DNA of 64,000 nt, from the NCBI GenBank assembly GCA_011390955.1, contig JAABRM010000030.1, positions 1 through 64,000 on the forward strand, read 5' to 3'. The DNA is from Oscillatoriales cyanobacterium. GTDB taxonomy: Bacteria > Cyanobacteriota > Cyanobacteriia > Cyanobacteriales > Laspinemataceae. Below the pieces are notes generated by a model that was not told the DNA's origin, ran no database searches, and saw only the letters and a list, made by a program, of their open reading frames with translations. The position numbers and the translations under genes are program-made. This document shows, one piece after another, positions 54,734-63,353 of this stretch; the stretch's first letter is position 1, and every line of letters begins with the position of its first letter.

Positions 54734-54783
54734 GCCGTGGCTACTGCTGACCTCTGGTATTTAAGGTTTATTTAAGGCTTAAA

Positions 54784-55644
54784 TTACAAACCAGGTCGAT
54801 CCACCATTAAACGGTCTAATTCTAACTGCATTTGATAGCGGACTTTTTCATAACAAATATCGACATAATCTCGGTCTTTGGCCATGTCTGCCCCATAATA
54901 TTCAAATTCAATAGGCCGACAAACACGAGTTTTAATTTGCATCGGTAAGGGGAAATTTGGCAGGGGGCCAATGCCAATAATCCAAGGCAAACCTAAGTAA
55001 ATGGGAAATACTTCTGGGTCAACATCAAATAACCACGGCATCCCCCATTGATGCAATTGCCGCACCTGTTCGTAAAATTCCCCTAAGACAATTAAAGTGT
55101 CGTGCGCCCCTTTGGAAATCACCGGGACAATGGGCACTTTCTGCCGCAGGGCAAGTTTAATAAAGCCTTTGCGTCCGGCTAAGTGAATGCGATCGCGATT
55201 ATGATAGGGCCGAAACACATCTTGCGCCCCACCGGGATAAACAAACACACTGGCCCCTTTCTCGAAAGCCGCGATCGCCATTTTTGGATGAGCAATTACA
55301 GCCCCCATTTGGGCCGCCAATTTCGCCAACTCAGGATCGAATTTCCAAGCATTCCGGTGCATCAAACCATAGACCAGACGCTTCGTTCCAAACCGCCGAA
55401 ACCAGTCATACATCACCATCGAAGTATCTGGAGAAGCCAGTCCGCCATTGTGGGAACCCACAAACAAACATTGACCCGTCCTGGGAATATGATGCCAACC
55501 ATCGCTTTCAACCCGAAAATAGTAGCGATAAAACCATTCCCAAATCGGCATCCAATCTAAAATCACCCGCTCATCGCGCAGGTCTAAAGTCCAACCGGGC
55601 TGGTTTTTTGCAGGCTGGTTTTTTGCAGTTTTGCTCTCAGTCAT
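54784..55644 (-). CDS. Lysophospholipid/glycerol acyltransferase family protein
   Basis: 286 residues from ATG at 55644. Resembles the diacylglycerol-acyltransferase-like/PlsC group: CLFVGSHNGGLASPDTSMVM (His-x4-Asp-like), FVYPGGAQDVFRP (the (F)xPGG motif), and KGFIKLALRQKVPIVPVISKG. It would transfer acyl groups to a lipid acceptor at the membrane; the acceptor is unknown. A weak hydrophobic stretch around residues 185-200 could attach it to the membrane. Monocistronic by position; the N-terminal NQPAKNQPG repeat is not conserved. Confidence 0.9.
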   Translation of the reverse strand: MTESKTAKNQPAKNQPGWTLDLRDERVILDWMPIWEWFYRYYFRVESDGWHHIPRTGQCLFVGSHNGGLASPDTSMVMYDWFRRFGTKRLVYGLMHRNAWKFDPELAKLAAQMGAVIAHPKMAIAAFEKGASVFVYPGGAQDVFRPYHNRDRIHLAGRKGFIKLALRQKVPIVPVISKGAHDTLIVLGEFYEQVRQLHQWGMPWLFDVDPEVFPIYLGLPWIIGIGPLPNFPLPMQIKTRVCRPIEFEYYGADMAKDRDYVDICYEKVRYQMQLELDRLMVDRPGL

Positions 55645-55775
55645 AGTCAATTAAATTTGTCAAAGGGTGAAAGACAATGAGGTTTTTTCATATCCTATCT
55701 CATCCCTCGATAATTCGCCGTCGATCGCCTAGTTTTACCTGTTTTTCCATAAATTATCTTCACCCCTGACTCAGT

Positions 55776-56801
55776 TTATCCATTGTGGCGAGGATTTCGC
55801 TCGATAGAATGGGAAATTGAAAAACTGCGATCGGCAATTTTTACCGCCATACTATTTTCCTGAAACCCTAGATAAATCGGCTCCAGATTTGTATTTGTAT
55901 CTTTAACGGCATCCAGGGGAACTCTGATATATTTTTTGATAAAATAACCCATGACATTTCCCGCTTTTGTCTCAAGATGATTCCAGGCAGACTCTCCAAT
56001 ATAAGCTCTACCATTATATTTAGAGTATTCAGCGATTAAATCTGCCAATTTTGTCGAAGGATTAGAGTCTAAAACTAAAAGGATTGGTGTATATCCCGAT
56101 CCGGCACAATCAGCAGCAAAATCTAATTCTTCCTGGAACCTCCCTTGACCACTCGCGGCAATTGTCATCCGCATCTTAAACTCATAAGCAAATCGCCCAT
56201 CAATACAATCAACTTGTCTTCCTTTTTTGGGATCATTGGTTCGCTTAATCGGAGATTTAGAAGCAGCAAAAGAGACTCCACCAATTGCCGCCGTTAAAAT
56301 CGGTTCAAAGAGATATCCAGTTTCTTGAGCCGACCGATTATCAATGTCGTACAACCATTTTCTCCAAACTAACCATGAAGCCAAACTCTCCGATGGGATT
56401 AATCCATATTCTAATAAACAGCGAGGGACAATCTGTTCTATTTCAGGAATTGGCTGATTTTCCAATATTAGTTGAAATTTTAGGCGGCGTTTATGCAGTT
56501 CACATAGAACTTTAAAGTAGGTAGCAAAATCTTCTATATTTTGCTGAATATTAAAAAATATTTCTTCAAAGCTCTCTGCGGCTAAAACAGGTTGTTGGAA
56601 CCAATCTAAAGCCGTGCCATAATAACCATTGGTAATTTCTTCAATGGGTAAGAGATGATTGACTAACTGCGGGCGATCTAAATCTATAGCCGCGATCGCA
56701 CAGAGTCGAATCAGTTCAGCATCTTCCAGAAATACAGACAACCCGGTGCTGCCTAAAGTTCTGGCTTTATTAATCAGTTGACGAGTTTCCTTATCTAGCA
56801 T
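55776..56801 (-). CDS. Putative type II restriction endonuclease, PD-(D/E)XK fold
   Basis: 341 residues. Nuclease core QVDCIDGRFAYEFKM (about residues 198-212): Asp, then 8 residues on E-F-K, the (D/E)xK site, followed by RMTIAASGQGRFQEELDFA. Length and the Arg/Gly-rich segment after the core recall ApaLI/other type II enzymes that pair with m5C methylases, but the family is not certain. Its start overlaps the end of the upstream m5C methylase gene by 11 nt, so translation is coupled. Recognition site unknown. Confidence 0.8.
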   Translation of the reverse strand: MLDKETRQLINKARTLGSTGLSVFLEDAELIRLCAIAAIDLDRPQLVNHLLPIEEITNGYYGTALDWFQQPVLAAESFEEIFFNIQQNIEDFATYFKVLCELHKRRLKFQLILENQPIPEIEQIVPRCLLEYGLIPSESLASWLVWRKWLYDIDNRSAQETGYLFEPILTAAIGGVSFAASKSPIKRTNDPKKGRQVDCIDGRFAYEFKMRMTIAASGQGRFQEELDFAADCAGSGYTPILLVLDSNPSTKLADLIAEYSKYNGRAYIGESAWNHLETKAGNVMGYFIKKYIRVPLDAVKDTNTNLEPIYLGFQENSMAVKIADRSFSISHSIERNPRHNG

Positions 56802-58050
56802 AAGAATTGGTGATTTTTTCCAGTTGAGTAAGCATTTTAGCTAATTTGGGACTTTTTCCGCTTGATTTAGTGGCATCAATCCCCAACCATCGACCTTGAG
56901 AATTTGGTCGCCGTTGCCAAGTCGCTATTTTCTTAATATGGGAGGCTAATAAATTCATAAATAATGGTGGAATTGCATTACCAATCTGACTCGCGATTTC
57001 ACTCGAAGAACCTTGAAATTCATACCAGTCTGGGAAAGATTGAATTCGCGCACATTCTCGCAGAGTCAAAAGACGATTTTGCCAAGGGTGGATAAATTCA
57101 TTGGGTGACGCGGAAGTAATTGTTAATGAGGGTCGATCGGATAAAAGACGTTTTAATCCATTGGGTGCCCCCCCTCGCTTTTCTGTAGGCATTCCATCCA
57201 TAACTCTTCTAAGGGCACGTTTTTGATAACTCGCGTGTTGAAGATGTGAGGGTAAATCTTTCATCGTTCCCCCTGGAATTAATAGATTAATTCTCTCTTG
57301 AGTAATCCCATTGACTGATTTTATTTTGTGCTGCCGAATTGGTTGATTTTCCGCTTGCCGCAATTGCGCTTGGTAATCGCATTGGGCAGATTTGTCATAA
57401 AAAACTACACCGGACTCGGAAGGATTTGGCAAATCGCCGATCGCATCTAATATTGAGCAATGAGGCTGTTGAGCAAATAGAGACATTTGCTCAGAATTAG
57501 CGCAAAATGAAGGGGGAAATTCAAAGTAACATTCTTCTAAGTTTCCCACAATAAATATGCGTTTTCGTTTTTGCGGTAATCCATAGCGTTCCATGTAAAT
57601 TTTTTCAGCGCGTACCCAATAGCCTGATTCCAAGAAACGTGCGATCGCTGAAATCAGATAAAAGCCTTCTTTCGAGGTGAGCAATCCCTCGACATTTTCC
57701 ATGATAAACCAAGTTGGCTTTAAGTCGATGATAATTTCGACAAATTTTTTTAATAAACTATTTCTCGGATCTGCCCAATCCTTAGTCCCGGCTGAACTAA
57801 ACCCTTGACAGGGTGGCCCACCAACGATTAAGTGGAGTTCAGCCGGAGAAAGGTGCGATCGATCTAATATTTGCGCTGATTTCAACTGAGACAAATCCAC
57901 AGTCAAAATGGGATTGCCACCGATATTTTTGGCATAAGTTTCACAAGCGGTTTCATCAATGTCTACCGCCAAGTTAACCAAAAATCCAGCTTGTTTTAGT
58001 CCCAAACTGCAACCCCCACAACCGGAAAATAAACTTATAGCATTGACCAT
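56791..58050 (-). CDS. DNA (cytosine-5) methyltransferase 1 of the RM locus
   Basis: 419 residues. C5-methylase motifs in order: I SLFSGCGGCSLGLKQAGF, IV IVGGPPCQGFSSAGTKDW with catalytic Cys near residue 80, VI FIMENVEGLL, VIII RKRIFIVGNLEE, IX and X (RECARIQSFPDWY; QIGNAIPPLFMNLL). The target-recognition region lies between VIII and IX. Overlaps the endonuclease gene downstream. It is clearly paralogous to the second methylase but only moderately similar. Confidence 0.95.
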   Translation of the reverse strand: MVNAISLFSGCGGCSLGLKQAGFLVNLAVDIDETACETYAKNIGGNPILTVDLSQLKSAQILDRSHLSPAELHLIVGGPPCQGFSSAGTKDWADPRNSLLKKFVEIIIDLKPTWFIMENVEGLLTSKEGFYLISAIARFLESGYWVRAEKIYMERYGLPQKRKRIFIVGNLEECYFEFPPSFCANSEQMSLFAQQPHCSILDAIGDLPNPSESGVVFYDKSAQCDYQAQLRQAENQPIRQHKIKSVNGITQERINLLIPGGTMKDLPSHLQHASYQKRALRRVMDGMPTEKRGGAPNGLKRLLSDRPSLTITSASPNEFIHPWQNRLLTLRECARIQSFPDWYEFQGSSSEIASQIGNAIPPLFMNLLASHIKKIATWQRRPNSQGRWLGIDATKSSGKSPKLAKMLTQLEKITNSYAR

Positions 58051-58131
58051 TGATCTAATTTTATCCTTAACTGACCGATGCTTTTAGTAAACTTGCTGAA
58101 TCATCTATATTTTAGATTTGTCCTACAGTCA

Positions 58132-59397
58132 TTATGCGACATTTTTTATCACTCTTTTTCTTTTAGCGATCGCATCATCAGGGACATCCCAATAAGCTGA
58201 AGCCTGCCCCATATTATAGGTCAAATATTGACTATCGATTTCTGGCAATTCGCGAATTTCTAGGGTTTTCACATCAATGTTGAGACATTGAATAATTTCA
58301 TCGCCCAAACATTTAGATAACATCGGGATTACCGCATTGCCAATTTCTCTAAAGCCATGCCAAATGGTGCGATGAAATTGAAACCAATCGGGAAATGTAT
58401 GCAGTCTCGCAGCTTCTCGAACCGTAATACATCTCGGTTCCCGATAATGAATTGGTCTTGGGGCAGTATGCGCCCCTCGATCGCTGCTTGTACCTGCCCG
58501 CAGGGTATTACAAAGTCCTGACGGTGAAAGCTTAAAAAATCTACTGGTTTTTTCTACAGTTCCCGGTTCAGTTAATAAAAATCTGCTGATAGATTTGGCG
58601 GTATGATTAGAGCCAATATGCCCCCATACTTGGCCATCGATTTTCCGTTTATGACAAAGATAATAGGCGGCTGATGGATGCAAAGCAAAGCTTTTTCTAA
58701 AGCCAGAATAATCTAGTTTGCTGGCATCAATTCCTCTATCTTGATTCACAAAAGCGGGGATATTAGCTAAATCGGCAATAGCATCCCCGACCGTATTAAC
58801 CGGATTAATATTTGCCTCGGTTTCCTGATGGGTTTCTAGAGGATAATGGGCTGGTTTTACATCTTTACGACTGCCAATCAGAATTAAGCGTTTTCTTTTT
58901 TGGGGAGCGCCAAACCGGGAGGCATCCAAAATTTTAATTGGTTGAGCAATGACGTAACCAATGCGCTTAAATTCGCTGACTAATTCATCCAAAAATTGCC
59001 GATGTTCACCAGAGGCGATACCGGGCACATTCTCGAAAATAAAATATTTTGGTTTGATGTCCTTGATAATTCTGACATATTGAAATACCAGCGAATTTCT
59101 GGGGTCATCTAACTGCCGTTTGCCAATATGAGAAAACCCTTGGCACGGTGGCCCCCCGGCAATTAAGTCCACTTCACCGCTAAACCCTTGCTGTTTGATT
59201 TGAGTCATTAACTTTTGGGTTTTTAAGTGATTAATATCTTGGCAAATACTGACACTATAGGGAAAGTTAACATGATGAACTAGAGTATGAATTGGATCCA
59301 ATTCTACGGCGGCGGCAATATCAAATCCAGCCGCCTCAAGTCCCAGAGACATTCCCCCACAGCCTGAGAATAAATCGATCGCGATCGGTCTTGGCAT
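58132..59397 (-). CDS. DNA (cytosine-5) methyltransferase 2 of the RM locus
   Basis: 421 residues with all C5-methylase motifs: I IDLFSGCGGMSLGLEAAGF, IV IAGGPPCQGFSHIGKRQ, VI FIFENVPGIASGEHRQ, VIII KRKRLILIGSRKDV, X REIGNAVIPMLSKC. It is the first gene of the three-gene minus-strand set methylase-methylase-endonuclease, 80 nt before the other methylase. Two C5-methylases beside one endonuclease usually means an asymmetric recognition site, one enzyme per strand. Confidence 0.95.
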   Translation of the reverse strand: MPRPIAIDLFSGCGGMSLGLEAAGFDIAAAVELDPIHTLVHHVNFPYSVSICQDINHLKTQKLMTQIKQQGFSGEVDLIAGGPPCQGFSHIGKRQLDDPRNSLVFQYVRIIKDIKPKYFIFENVPGIASGEHRQFLDELVSEFKRIGYVIAQPIKILDASRFGAPQKRKRLILIGSRKDVKPAHYPLETHQETEANINPVNTVGDAIADLANIPAFVNQDRGIDASKLDYSGFRKSFALHPSAAYYLCHKRKIDGQVWGHIGSNHTAKSISRFLLTEPGTVEKTSRFFKLSPSGLCNTLRAGTSSDRGAHTAPRPIHYREPRCITVREAARLHTFPDWFQFHRTIWHGFREIGNAVIPMLSKCLGDEIIQCLNIDVKTLEIRELPEIDSQYLTYNMGQASAYWDVPDDAIAKRKRVIKNVA

Positions 59398-59469
59398 TTG
59401 TCACTCTTTAATTTAATTACAATTTGACTACGACTTTTGATTTTAGCGCAATTGCCGAAAATATATTAA

Positions 59470-59625
59470 TATTATCAGAAAAGTTAATATTTGTAAATAT
59501 GCCAACAACTAGGCAATTTACCCCCATACACGCGCCATTGAATCATCAGTAACTCATCAGCAATATGATTAAGATTAGATCGCATTTTTTAAATAGAAAT
59601 AAGCGTTTTAAAAAACTTGATTAAG
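59470..59625 (-). pseudogene. Decayed methyltransferase C-terminal fragment, copy 1
   Basis: Read on the minus strand, a short frame gives NLNHIADELLMIQWRVYGGK, matching the fragment at 61088-61276 (GLNHISGEALMSKGRVYGG). That pattern resembles the C-terminus of N6-adenine methylases (GRVYGGGLHK). The flanking DNA up to the methylase start is also similar to that upstream of the frame at 61011. No start codon, frame soon broken. Confidence 0.6.
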
Positions 59626-59922
59626 ACAATTTTAAGATGCAAGATTAAATATAAGCTTGTAGCCATTATTTTTAACTTCACCATTTTTTGTTGTTATAAG
59701 TAATCAAATTTAATCTAGCAAAAATAGTGGGTTTTGTTGGTAAAGAGAAATTATTGGCGATATTTCATCCTAACTAATAGGAGAAAAATTCGCGATCGCT
59801 TGTAATTTATATCAAAATAATGTCTATTGTTCGTCATTGTTCGTCACAGAAATTGTTTTACAGATGCTACACTGTAAGCAATTAACTATCTCACCCCTAA
59901 TTCTTATGATGGAGCTTTCCCC
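59626..59922. other. AT-rich intergenic region before the toxin-antitoxin pair
   Basis: About 300 nt, AT-rich, with no supported gene. It contains a HIP1 site (59792) and a duplicated GTTCGTCA (59829-59844) just upstream of the antitoxin gene; the latter could be an operator but this is not shown. Confidence 0.35.
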
Positions 59923-60165
59923 ATGCCCCAAGCCCTGAAAGCGATTTACCATAGTGGTACGTTTATCCTTCAAACAGCCTGTGATTTGCCTGAAGGTGTT
60001 GAGGTTGAGCTTTTTGTCAAAGCACCTCAAGTCATTCCCCCCAAGATTACTGATATTGCAAATAGGCAGAAATTTTTAACCCTGCTTGTTGAGCGAATGC
60101 AACAAAACCCCATTCCCGCTAACGCTCCGCAGTTTACAAGAGATATGCTATATGAACGCCGTTGA
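59923..60165 (+). CDS. Antitoxin, DUF104/AF2212-like
   Basis: 80 residues. The start MPQALKAIYHSGTFILQ, followed by LPEGVEVELFV, is the DUF104 beta-hairpin pattern (swapped-hairpin DNA-binding fold) typical of AF2212-like antitoxins. The rest is a helical tail ending in a charged peptide. The stop overlaps the toxin gene by 14 nt, as expected for a toxin-antitoxin operon; the antitoxin probably represses the promoter and binds the toxin. Confidence 0.85.
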   Translation: MPQALKAIYHSGTFILQTACDLPEGVEVELFVKAPQVIPPKITDIANRQKFLTLLVERMQQNPIPANAPQFTRDMLYERR

Positions 60166-60559
60166 CACAAATGTTTTAATTTACGTCAATGATTCGCGCG
60201 ATCCTAATAAGCAGGCAATTGCAGCTTCTCTAGTAGCTGGTCTGACAGAGGGGGTTTTAATTTGGCAAGTTGCCTGCGAATATTTGGCGGCAAGCCGGAA
60301 ACTTGAGCCATTGGGGTATGACAGAGCAAAAGCCTACCAGTACATTAGAGATTTGCAACAAGTTTGGTACACAGCTTTGCCAACTTGGGCTGTTATCAAT
60401 CGTGCCGAGAACTTGATGATCCGTTTTAGCTTGTCCCACTGGGATTCGATGGTGGTTGCTGCTTGTTTGGAGGCAAATGTTGAAACTCTTTATACAGAAG
60501 ACTTTGGGTATTCAAACATTGATGGATTAAAAATTGTCAATCCTTTCAAAAATCTCTAA
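60152..60559 (+). CDS. vapC: PIN-domain toxin, VapC type
   Basis: 135 residues from the ATG at 60152. PIN-domain acidic residues: D in MNAVDTNVLIYVNDSRD (D5), E in WQVACEYLAASRK, and D in LSHWDSMVVAACLEAN, with D in TEDFGYSN near the end. VapC toxins are Mg-dependent ribonucleases, often of tRNA. Its start lies inside the antitoxin gene, so the pair is translationally coupled. An open frame extends to 60086 but overlaps the antitoxin fully and is rejected. Confidence 0.9.
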   Translation: MNAVDTNVLIYVNDSRDPNKQAIAASLVAGLTEGVLIWQVACEYLAASRKLEPLGYDRAKAYQYIRDLQQVWYTALPTWAVINRAENLMIRFSLSHWDSMVVAACLEANVETLYTEDFGYSNIDGLKIVNPFKNL

Positions 60560-60573
60560 ACCCGCCGCAGCAT

Positions 60574-60645
60574 AATACCAAATCCGGTTCTCAATTAGGG
60601 GGGATTCGCTTTCTCGTCCGTACTTGAGAACCGGGCTTGGTATAA
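60574..60645. terminator. Imperfect palindrome after vapC
   Basis: ATACCAAATCCGGTTCTCAA and TTGAGAACCGGGCTTGGTAT pair in 17 of 20 positions over a 31-nt loop. It lies just after vapC. The core CCAAATCCGGTTCTC recurs at 20063-20077, so it is a dispersed repeat that may terminate transcription. Confidence 0.5.
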
Positions 60646-60786
60646 GTACAGAAAAACGAAAAAGGATGACCCTTTTCTTGAGCATATCTTCTGAGAGATG
60701 TTTGCAGAGATAGCGTGAAGCGTAGCGCTCCCCCAGGAAATTGCCCACATCTTTTGTCGTTTCTACCATCGCCCCTAATTCATATG

Positions 60787-61011
60787 TTAGAACAATGCCG
60801 CAATTGTTGAATCAGATCGAGATAATTGGGGATAGAATTGAGGATATTTTTTCTGCAAATAATTAGCAATTGCCTTTTTTCGATTTGCCCGTTCTGACAA
60901 ATCTGGTGGCGCATCTTCTAGCAAATGTTCGGGATGTCCCCCCAACCTTTCGACAATAGTTTGGTGCGGTTGCCAAGTCAGCCAACGTTCTTTGACCAAG
61001 CGTTTAATCAA
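60787..61011 (-). CDS. Short ORF of unknown function, possibly a remnant
   Basis: 74 residues beginning at TTG (no ATG), RLVKERWLTWQPHQTIVERL then a helical Lys-rich part. No family recognised. The DNA upstream of its start (61012-61075) resembles that upstream of the second m5C methylase, so it may be what is left of another RM gene. Confidence 0.35.
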   Translation of the reverse strand: MIKRLVKERWLTWQPHQTIVERLGGHPEHLLEDAPPDLSERANRKKAIANYLQKKYPQFYPQLSRSDSTIAALF

Positions 61012-61087
61012 TTTATCTTAATTTAATTACAACTAAACCACAACCTCTGATTTTAGCGCAAAATGTTGCCGGGAAATATATTAATTT

Positions 61088-61276
61088 TTATAAGAAAATT
61101 ATAATTTTGTCAAGATGCCAATAAGTATGCAATCCACCCCCATACACGCGCCCTTTACTCATTAGTGCCTCACCAGAAATATGATTAAGTCCCTGCCACA
61201 CCTCTTTAAGCAATTCTGGCTTATCTAAAAGCAGGCAAAATACAGATCGCAATTTTTCGATTTCCCAGTTTGGCAA
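61088..61276 (-). pseudogene. Decayed methyltransferase C-terminal fragment, copy 2
   Basis: 62-codon frame starting at TTG: EKLRSVFCLLLDKPELLKEV, WQGLNHISGEALMSKG, RVYGGGLHTYW. The RVYGGGLH end matches the C-terminus of Eco57I-like N6-adenine methylases, which continue with a Lys-Glu-Pro-Lys-Glu-Leu motif that is missing. It is a remnant, related to the fragment at 59470. Confidence 0.6.
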
Positions 61277-61338
61277 AAAAAATCAGCACCCGATTTTTAG
61301 GAAAAACCGGATGGCTGTTATCTCTGCATTGATTGAAA

Positions 61339-61869
61339 TTAATCTAAGTCTTGGGGTAATTCTTCTGCTGCCATCATCGAGCTTTTGACGGATTTTTTGT
61401 AACGATTAGCAATCATTCTTTCTGGATCGATCCCTTCAAAAGTTGGCGGAATCCAGGCACGCACTAAGAGCAATCCGGCCAAAACTATTAAAAATGATCC
61501 TGTGGCCAGAATTTGCACCCAAGGGGTTTCTAAAACTCCTCGCACAATCACTTCTCGCAAAACCGAAACAATAGAAACTTCCACCGCAACGCCAATGGAA
61601 ACCCGCTGTTCTTGTAAGTAAATAATCAGCAGGCGGAATAATTCAACTAAGATTAATAAAAACAGAATATCAGCCGTTACCTCTTGAAATTCGATGGGAG
61701 GCAAAAGGGAAAGAAACATTTCTCGCAACTCCAACACCATGAAACAGAATAAGCCAATACACAAAGAAATAACGATCGAGTCTTGGATGGTTTCTAAAAA
61801 TCGCACAATTTTGGTGCGATTTAACCAGGCGTAAGATTTGGATTCTGGATTATCTAGGAAATTTTGCAT
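61339..61869 (-). CDS. psiE: Phosphate-starvation-inducible PsiE-like membrane protein
   Basis: 176 residues with about four membrane helices (DSIVISLCIGLFCFMVLEL; ADILFLLILVELFRLLIIYL; VSIVSVLREVIVRGVL; LATGSFLIVLAGLLLVRAW) and the PsiE family pattern VAVEVSIVSVLREVIV. PsiE is induced by phosphate starvation in E. coli, but its role is not known. The soluble tail ends EELPQDLD. The gene is alone on the minus strand. Confidence 0.85.
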   Translation of the reverse strand: MQNFLDNPESKSYAWLNRTKIVRFLETIQDSIVISLCIGLFCFMVLELREMFLSLLPPIEFQEVTADILFLLILVELFRLLIIYLQEQRVSIGVAVEVSIVSVLREVIVRGVLETPWVQILATGSFLIVLAGLLLVRAWIPPTFEGIDPERMIANRYKKSVKSSMMAAEELPQDLD

Positions 61870-62405
61870 GGATGCAACCTTGAGAAGGTGATAATTTGAG
61901 CATAATTCAAAGGCTGGTTATTTTTTACCTGTTGAATGTTTAATTTATTTATAGGTTTGATTATTAAAATTATGCCTGACCGTGAAAAAATATTTTCCAG
62001 GGGTTCAGCGCTTGGGAGTCTCTCATTTTCACATTCCCAAGGGCGATCGGGCATCCTAGCAAAGCCCAGTAGGGTAGCTTTTGTAGGTTGGGCGATCGGT
62101 ACTCAACCCAACGGAGGAGAGAGAATAGAGGGGAGAGAATAGAGGGGAGAGAATAGAGGATAGAGGTTCGTAGAAGGTTGAAAATTGAAATCTCCACTCT
62201 TCACTCTATCCTCTATTCTCTATCCTCTATCCTCGCAAGTGTTGGGTTTCACTGGGTTCAACCCAACCTACCAGGTCTTGAGAAAAATATCTATCTGTAA
62301 CAGTCCCCATCTGCGTTAATCTGCGGTTTAAAAAAAACCAAATTGCGATCCTCGAAGTAGTGAATATCTAGAAGTATTTTTGGGAAAAAAACTGTTTCTG
62401 CGTAA
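61870..62405. other. Intergenic region with purine-rich repeats
   Basis: About 535 nt. Contains GGGAGAGAATAGA repeats (62119-62163), their complement CTATCCTCTATTCTCTATCC (62208-62236), and a GGTTGGG/CCAACC pair (62091 and 62253 region). The arms form a long imperfect hairpin. No gene is supported. Confidence 0.7.
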
Positions 62406-62870
62406 TCAGAAATCATCTTGCTCGTCGGATAAAATATATTCCTCCTCAAAAACCTCAAACCAAGAAATGGAAGTCAAGAAACATTTAACTTTCCTCATTT
62501 CCGTTTCCGCCTCTTGCACGGCAGCTTGAAAACATTTATCCCAAATAGACTCAATAAAATCTCGATTTAAACTCGGCACTTCTTCTTGAATATCGTCTAT
62601 TTCACGACGAGCCGATAGAATACTAATAGCCCAACTAGAACAGCGTTTTTGAGGTTGACATTTCCACTTAATCACATGAACCATTAAGCGAATTAACTGA
62701 CTTTTCAGTGCTCGTCTGTCATTCCTTCCCATTGCTTCAATTAGAGATTCTAAACCTTCTGTAGCTTCCATAGATTTTCCTTCTTTGAGAAGAGTCTGGA
62801 CTGTTACAGCCGTTTGATAATGGGAACACACTGCTAACCAGTCCCAATCTTGTTTAGTCAGCATTGCCAT
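62406..62870 (-). CDS. DUF29 family protein
   Basis: 154 residues matching the DUF29 pattern: LTKQDWDWLAVCSHYQTAVTV, then GRNDRRALKSQLIRLMVHVIKWKCQPQK, a central WAIS, and a helical C-terminus ending in an acidic tail. DUF29 proteins are abundant in cyanobacteria and of unknown function. No membrane segment. A 20-bp hairpin follows upstream of its start on the right. Confidence 0.85.
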   Translation of the reverse strand: MAMLTKQDWDWLAVCSHYQTAVTVQTLLKEGKSMEATEGLESLIEAMGRNDRRALKSQLIRLMVHVIKWKCQPQKRCSSWAISILSARREIDDIQEEVPSLNRDFIESIWDKCFQAAVQEAETEMRKVKCFLTSISWFEVFEEEYILSDEQDDF

Positions 62871-62914
62871 TTCCTTGAGATTACCGATATTGTTGATATT
62901 TGAGAGGTGAAACT

Positions 62915-62961
62915 TGTGGAACAGGCATATTGCCCGTCACAGGCAATATGCCTGTTCCACA
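62915..62961. repeat. Perfect 20-bp stem hairpin
   Basis: TGTGGAACAGGCATATTGCC (62915-62934) pairs exactly with GGCAATATGCCTGTTCCACA (62942-62961), loop CGTCACA. It lies 45 nt upstream of the DUF29 start. Confidence 0.9.
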
Positions 62962-63353
62962 TTTACATCTTATTTAAAAATGCACACATATATTGATTAT
63001 AACTAATATAGGGCGTAGGGGCTTTTCCTCAAGGCGGTGGTTGCCCCGATCTGGTTGCCCCGATCTGGTTGCCCCCATTGCTGCGGTTGCCATCGATCGG
63101 AGGAAGGCACGGAGGCACTACCCCGACAAATCTGTCTGTGTGGCTGAAGTATAATAACATGGCATTGCATCATATCATATAAAAATCCTGTTTCTAGAAA
63201 AAATTTTGTTTGACTAGGTAAAAGTTATTAAGTTTTAATCAGTGCGATCGCTTTCTAATAAATTGACAAAAATTGCTAAGTTTGCTAAACTATAACTATA
63301 CCTCTTCGTATTACCGTGGCTGCTGATTACGGTTCCTGAAAGAGGTTATTATT
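62962..63353. other. Intergenic region, repeats only
   Basis: About 390 nt. Tandem GGTTGCCCCGATCT units (63041-63072) are visible. No ORF or RNA gene is supported. Confidence 0.5.

Noticed and set aside
60086-60151. N-terminal extension of vapC
   Set aside because: It overlaps the antitoxin and starts at a non-ATG codon; the PIN domain starts at the ATG at 60152.
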